Assembly: GCA_002401525.1 (NCBI GenBank)
Contig: NVTH01000016.1
Span: forward strand, 1 to 9,688
Source: Moraxellaceae bacterium
GTDB taxonomy: Bacteria > Pseudomonadota > Gammaproteobacteria > Pseudomonadales > UBA3067
DNA length: 9,688 nucleotides
Direction of reading: 5' to 3'
The position numbers and the translations under genes are program-made. The stretch's first letter is position 1, and the number at the start of each line of letters is the position of its first letter. Positions 7,397 to 9,688 of the stretch are shown here, piece after piece. The notes below the pieces were generated by a model that worked only from the letters and a program-made list of their open reading frames with translations, ran no database searches and was not told the DNA's origin.

Positions 7397-7452
7397 ATGA
7401 ACAATGCACCGCACCCAAACCCCGGAACGGAATATAAAAATATTCCCGATGA
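7391..7452 (+). repeat. Module A, copy 1
   Basis: It begins CCCGGGATGAACAATGCACC and ends just before the 18-bp tandem. It contains the perfect stem GGAATAT (7429-7435) / ATATTCC (7440-7446) with a four-base loop. The copies at 8286 and 8439 share the start, the ACCCAAAYCCC stretch and a shorter version of the same stem. Confidence 0.8.
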
Positions 7453-7506
7453 CACCCCTCGTCATTTCCGCACCCCTCGTCATTTCCGCACCCCCCGTCA
7501 TTCCCG
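7453..7506 (+). repeat. Three 18-bp tandem units leading into element M1
   Basis: Two identical units CACCCCTCGTCATTTCCG (7453-7470, 7471-7488) and a third with two changes (7489-7506). The third unit overlaps the left arm of the 145-bp element, so the tandem may derive from that arm. The second locus, at 8501, has two units. Confidence 0.85.
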
Positions 7507-7641
7507 CGAAGGCGGGAATCCATGTGGTTCAGTGTTGAGTCTTGCAGTGTGGTACGAATTGTTTTTACCACGTTTTAATATTGGGGAGTGTTTGAGGGGT
7601 TGGTTTCGAATTAGATGGATTCCCGCCTTCGCGGGAATGAC
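7497..7641. mobile_element. MITE-like 145-bp element with 26-bp inverted ends, copy 1 (M1)
   Basis: The ends at 7497-7522 and 7616-7641 are perfect inverted repeats of 26 bp. Each contains ATTCCC-N8-GGGAAT, itself nearly palindromic, and has the same layout as the dRS3 repeat of Neisseria. An internal inverted repeat GTGGTA (7549-7554) / TACCAC (7566-7571) is kept in both copies. There is no coding capacity, so movement would need a transposase or recombinase in trans. A second copy of identical length lies at 8527-8671. Alternatively the arms may be recombination sites for a phage, as dRS3 is in Neisseria. Confidence 0.75.
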
Positions 7642-7665
7642 GGTGGGGCGAGAAAGACGGTGGGG

Positions 7666-7718
7666 CGGAATATAAAATATTTCTGCGACCGGGGGTTGGG
7701 TTGTTTGTTTTTGAAAAG
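7666..7718 (+). repeat. Tail module T, copy 1
   Basis: The stretch from CGGAATATAAAAT through GGGTTGTTTGTTTTTGAAAA closely matches 8324-8376. Its first 20 or so bases also resemble 7428-7450 on the other side of element M1, so M1 is flanked by an imperfect direct repeat. Confidence 0.65.
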
Positions 7719-7784
7719 GTCATCACTGGGCAGGTGCTAGACGAGGAGCGTTCGGCGTAAGTATTGCTTGGTAGGATTATCGTA

Positions 7785-8261
7785 ATGGAAGAATTATCGG
7801 AACAAATGTTGTCGATCAAGGTGATTGAGCAGAATAATGACAGCGAGGTTGAGCGTAGCCGGGTCACCATCAACGGCAAAACTACGCCATCGGCCCTTAA
7901 AGGCGCAGTTTTAGAAACGTGTATTCAAGTTAAAGGGTTTCATCTGCTCTTTATGACAGACGATGTTTTGTATGAGGATATGTTGCACCTACATCTTATA
8001 AATGAAGATTTATCGCTGATAGATTCGGTGACTATAGGCTCTATTTATTCGACGGGGTCATTTAAGTTGTTAGGGTTAGTTGAGCCGAATACGATTAAGT
8101 TTTCGTTTATTGGTGGTGTCGAGTGGAGTGTCCAGGCGTTTGAGAAAAAGCAGCGTCATGTGCCTTTTTTGTCGGACCCGAAAGGCGTGTCTCGAAAAGC
8201 ATGTTTTCGTTGCCACTTAAAAGTCGAAGGAACTCCCTTGCCGGAGACTTCTAAGCATTAG
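7785..8261 (+). CDS. Uncharacterised 158-residue protein with a C-terminal CxxCH motif
   Basis: I recognise no named family. The start ATG 7785 has TAGGA eight bases upstream; the frame is also open from TTG 7764 without a clear signal. The chain looks globular and beta-rich: ETCIQVKGFHLLFMTDDVLYED (residues 45-65), then IYSTGSFKLLGLVEPN (87-102) and IKFSFIGGVEWSVQAFE (104-120). A basic segment leads to CFRCH (140-144), which fits the CxxCH heme-attachment pattern. With no signal peptide, periplasmic c-type heme attachment is unlikely; metal binding or chance is as plausible. No membrane segment is seen. The gene lies entirely inside the repeat mosaic, between tail module T and module A copy 2, with no partner gene. 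It may have been carried in with the repeats, or may be an older gene that gathered them. Confidence 0.7.
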   Translation: MEELSEQMLSIKVIEQNNDSEVERSRVTINGKTTPSALKGAVLETCIQVKGFHLLFMTDDVLYEDMLHLHLINEDLSLIDSVTIGSIYSTGSFKLLGLVEPNTIKFSFIGGVEWSVQAFEKKQRHVPFLSDPKGVSRKACFRCHLKVEGTPLPETSKH

Positions 8262-8285
8262 TTTGAGTGGTTTAAGAAGATATAA

Positions 8286-8350
8286 CCCGGGATGAACAAC
8301 GCACCACACCCAAATCCCCGGTACGGAATATAAAATCATTCCCGACTACG
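8286..8350 (+). repeat. Module A, copy 2 (without element M)
   Basis: It begins CCCGGGATGAACAACGCACC, 24 bases after the stop of the CxxCH gene, and runs through CATTCCCGACTACGG. Unlike the other two copies it passes directly into tail T and module R without the 18-bp tandem or the 145-bp element, so it resembles an uninterrupted version of the module. Confidence 0.75.
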
Positions 8351-8375
8351 GTGATTGGATTGTTTGGTTTTGAAA
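8324..8375 (+). repeat. Tail module T, copy 2
   Basis: CGGAATATAAAATCATTCC followed by GATTGGATTGTTTGGTTTTG corresponds to 7666-7718 with scattered changes. It overlaps the end of module A copy 2 and joins directly to module R at 8376. Confidence 0.65.
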
Positions 8376-8444
8376 ATGTGACTGTGTGTTTTGAATTGGA
8401 ATTGACGTGGTTTGTATGATGGGGTTTTGAATTAAAATCCCGGG
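8376..8444 (+). repeat. Module R, 69 bp, copy 1
   Basis: From ATGTGACTGTGTGTTTTGAA to AAAATCCCGGG. It matches 8730-8798 over all 69 bases with two differences by my count. Its last six bases are the CCCGGG that opens module A copy 3. Confidence 0.85.
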
Positions 8445-8500
8445 ATGAACAATGCACCGCACCCAAACCCCGATACGGAATATTAAATTATTCCTGACTA
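8439..8500 (+). repeat. Module A, copy 3
   Basis: CCCGGGATGAACAATGCACC to TTCCTGACTA, followed by the 18-bp tandem and element M2, as for copy 1. The inner stem is retained as GGAATA/TATTCC although the loop sequence differs. Confidence 0.8.
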
Positions 8501-8536
8501 CACCCCTCGTCCTTTCCGCACCCCTCGTCATTCCCG
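8501..8536 (+). repeat. Two 18-bp tandem units leading into element M2
   Basis: CACCCCTCGTCCTTTCCG (8501-8518) and CACCCCTCGTCATTCCCG (8519-8536). The second unit overlaps the left arm of M2. There is one unit fewer than at 7453-7506. Confidence 0.85.
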
Positions 8537-8671
8537 CGAAGGCGGGAATCCATGTGGTTCAGTGCCAAGTATTGCAGAGTGGTATGATTTGTTTTTACCA
8601 CGTTTTAATGTTGGGGAGTGTTTGAGGGGATGGTTTTGAATTAGATGGATTCCCGCCTTCGCGGGAATGAC
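8527..8671. mobile_element. MITE-like 145-bp element with 26-bp inverted ends, copy 2 (M2)
   Basis: Same length and orientation as M1, with arms at 8527-8552 and 8646-8671 identical to those of M1. The cores differ at about 10 positions, all substitutions, so the arms are better conserved than the middle. The internal stem GTGGTA (8579-8584) / TACCAC (8596-8601) is intact. Confidence 0.75.
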
Positions 8672-8729
8672 GGTGGGGCGAGATTGACGGTGGGGTGAGG
8701 TTTACGTTGTGGAATATTTGTTTTTGAAG

Positions 8730-8798
8730 ATGTGACTGTGTGTTTTGAATTGGAATTGACGTTGTTTGGATGATGGGGTTTTGAATTAAAATCCCGGG
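8730..8798 (+). repeat. Module R, 69 bp, copy 2
   Basis: This is a near-identical copy of 8376-8444. Where copy 1 continues into module A, this copy continues past CCCGGG into the REP-like right boundary. Confidence 0.85.
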
Positions 8799-8819
8799 TT
8801 GCGCTTCGTTCCACCCAGG
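8793..8819. repeat. REP-like stem-loop, right boundary of the mosaic
   Basis: CCCGGGT (8793-8799) and ACCCAGG (8813-8819) pair with one wobble and a 13-base loop. Its reverse complement reads CCTGGGT-N13-ACCCGGG, the same stem as the left boundary at 7364-7396. Past 8822 the sequence becomes AT-rich and unrelated to the modules. Confidence 0.6.
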
Positions 8820-8878
8820 TTACGGACTTTACCAATTTAGGGGTAATCTCTCTTAATTATTTTAATTTAACGCCATTT

Positions 8879-8884
8879 TATAGT
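8879..8884 (+). promoter_or_regulatory. Candidate -10 box upstream of fdhD
   Basis: TATAGT lies in an AT-rich stretch about 65 bases before the fdhD ATG, with one mismatch to the -10 consensus. The region upstream is AT-rich, but no good -35 is seen. No FNR-type TTGAT-N4-ATCAA site is visible between 8823 and 8948. Confidence 0.3.
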
Positions 8885-8948
8885 TTATTTCTTCATCAAA
8901 AAAAGATAGCTTAATAATAAAAATAAAACCATGGGAGTTTAGATTGAT

Positions 8949-9688
8949 ATGACTGATGTCCCTGCTGGAAATAACGATTCAACGACCTATTCAACTGTAT
9001 TTGATATCCAAAAAATGGATGCTTCTTCGTCCGTTTACTTAAGTGAATCTCAGGACCAATTGGCCATTGAAGAGCCCCTCGAGATTCTTCTTCAGGTGAA
9101 GGACCGCAAAGCCTTTTCCATTGGGATCACCATGCGAACTCCGGGTGAAGACCTTGATTTAATCACCGGTCTTCTTTTTTCCGAAGGAATTATTAAACAA
9201 TATTCGGATATTCATTCAATCGATTTTACCGGTCCCATCACAGAAAATTATGGCTTAAAAAATCAAGCGTTAGTTAAAATTGATTCGGACCAGCCCCTGG
9301 ATGAGAAAAAATTCCAGCGCTATTTTTTGACTACTTCCAGTTGTGGGATTTGCGGCAAGACTGCGATTGAGACGCTGGCGCTATTGCACTGTCCTGAATT
9401 TGAGGCAAGCAAACCAAGTATTGAAAGCGATACCTTATTTCAGCTTTCTGCGACTTTAAAAAAACAACAGGTCCAGTTTTCTACGACTGGTGGACAGCAT
9501 GCGGTGGGCTTGTATAAATCGTCGGGCGAGTTGATGCTGGTTCGGGAAGATATCGGTCGTCACAATGCCATGGATAAATTGATCGGCAGTTTATTACGCA
9601 CCGGGTTTAATGATTTTACCACTAGCCTGTTGTGTTTAAGCGGTCGCGCTAGTTTTGAATTGGTTCAAAAGGCATTAATGGCCAATAT
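8949..9688 (+). CDS. fdhD: FdhD, sulfurtransferase for formate dehydrogenase, truncated at right edge
   Basis: The frame is open from ATG 8949 to the window end (246 codons plus two bases). FdhD moves sulfur from a cysteine desulfurase (IscS in E. coli) to the molybdenum cofactor before its insertion into formate dehydrogenase, in the cytosol. The family marks are all present: IEEPLEILLQVKD (40-52), MRTPGEDLDLITGLLFSEG (62-80), SSCGICGK (130-137) with the sulfur-relay Cys132 and Cys135, TTGGQHA (179-185), REDIGRHNAMDKLIG (199-213) and SGRASFELVQKA (231-242). Family members are about 270-280 residues, so roughly 30 residues are missing because of the window boundary, not a mutation. A GGGAG at 8933-8937 is the likely ribosome binding site, at a rather long spacing of 11. 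The 5' neighbour is the repeat mosaic, so the gene probably has its own promoter. Confidence 0.96.
   Translation, partial: MTDVPAGNNDSTTYSTVFDIQKMDASSSVYLSESQDQLAIEEPLEILLQVKDRKAFSIGITMRTPGEDLDLITGLLFSEGIIKQYSDIHSIDFTGPITENYGLKNQALVKIDSDQPLDEKKFQRYFLTTSSCGICGKTAIETLALLHCPEFEASKPSIESDTLFQLSATLKKQQVQFSTTGGQHAVGLYKSSGELMLVREDIGRHNAMDKLIGSLLRTGFNDFTTSLLCLSGRASFELVQKALMAN

Larger units (their letters stand above)
7361..8822. repeat. Repeat mosaic bracketed by inverted REP-like stem-loops
   Basis: Apart from the gene at 7785-8261, this tract is built from a small set of repeated modules. A is a CCCGGGATGAACAA module (three copies). An 18-bp tandem starts CACCCCTCGTC (3 and 2 units). M is a 145-bp inverted-repeat element (two copies). 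T is a GGAATAT...TTGTTT tail. R is a 69-bp module (two copies). The order is A-tandem-M-T-gene-A-T-R-A-tandem-M-R. The left boundary CCTGGGT...ACCCGGG recurs inverted at the right boundary. Both long non-coding gaps, 7355-7784 and 8262-8948, are largely explained by it. No transposase is present. Confidence 0.85.

Noticed and set aside
7453..7506. CRISPR array
   Set aside because: The 18-bp units are directly adjacent, with no unique spacers between them, and no cas gene is present.
7397..7675. A 92-codon plus-strand frame, and antisense frames across 7235-7879 and 8272-8835
   Set aside because: They translate the repeat modules themselves, giving similar Arg/His-rich strings from each copy, and lack ribosome binding signals. 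They are by-products of the repeats, not genes.

Overview
The window looks like a chromosomal segment of a Gram-negative bacterium, most likely a marine-type gammaproteobacterium. Base composition is moderate. The evidence is a lipoprotein with an outer-membrane-type sorting signal, a set of proteobacterial housekeeping families (rhomboid protease, flavin-reductase-like protein, FdhD), and REP/dRS3-like repeats of the kind scattered through gamma- and betaproteobacterial genomes. No rRNA, tRNA, CRISPR array, transposase or phage gene is visible, and I cannot name the genus from the sequence.

Layout. Positions 1-2019 (minus strand) hold most of a large surface lipoprotein made of Ig-like domains; its C-terminus lies beyond the left edge. 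A 330-bp divergent intergenic region separates it from a rhomboid protease (2350-3102, +), which is preceded by a possible 37-codon ORF. Next comes a compact plus-strand cluster: a GNAT acetyltransferase (3206-4027), a Gln-rich single-membrane-span protein with a YQDT tandem repeat (4058-4855), a perfect 15-bp hairpin (4886-4926), and a seven-helix membrane protein fused to a spermidine-synthase-type domain (4986-6548). A flavin-reductase-like protein follows (6641-7354). Positions 7361-8822 form a mosaic of nested repeats that surrounds one unrecognised gene (7785-8261). The window ends inside fdhD (8949 to the right edge).

How the genes may work together. The acetyltransferase and the Gln-rich protein are 30 bp apart with a good ribosome binding site between them, so they are probably cotranscribed. 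The membrane aminopropyltransferase-like gene follows on the same strand after a hairpin and may have its own promoter. The trio suggests an envelope-located polyamine or SAM-related modification pathway; this is inferred from gene order only. The rhomboid, flavin-reductase-like and fdhD genes appear to be independent units.

The most unusual part is the repeat mosaic. Two 145-bp elements with perfect 26-bp inverted ends (each containing ATTCCC-N8-GGGAAT) sit inside longer duplicated modules. A related module without the element lies between them. The whole tract is bracketed by inverted REP-like stem-loops.
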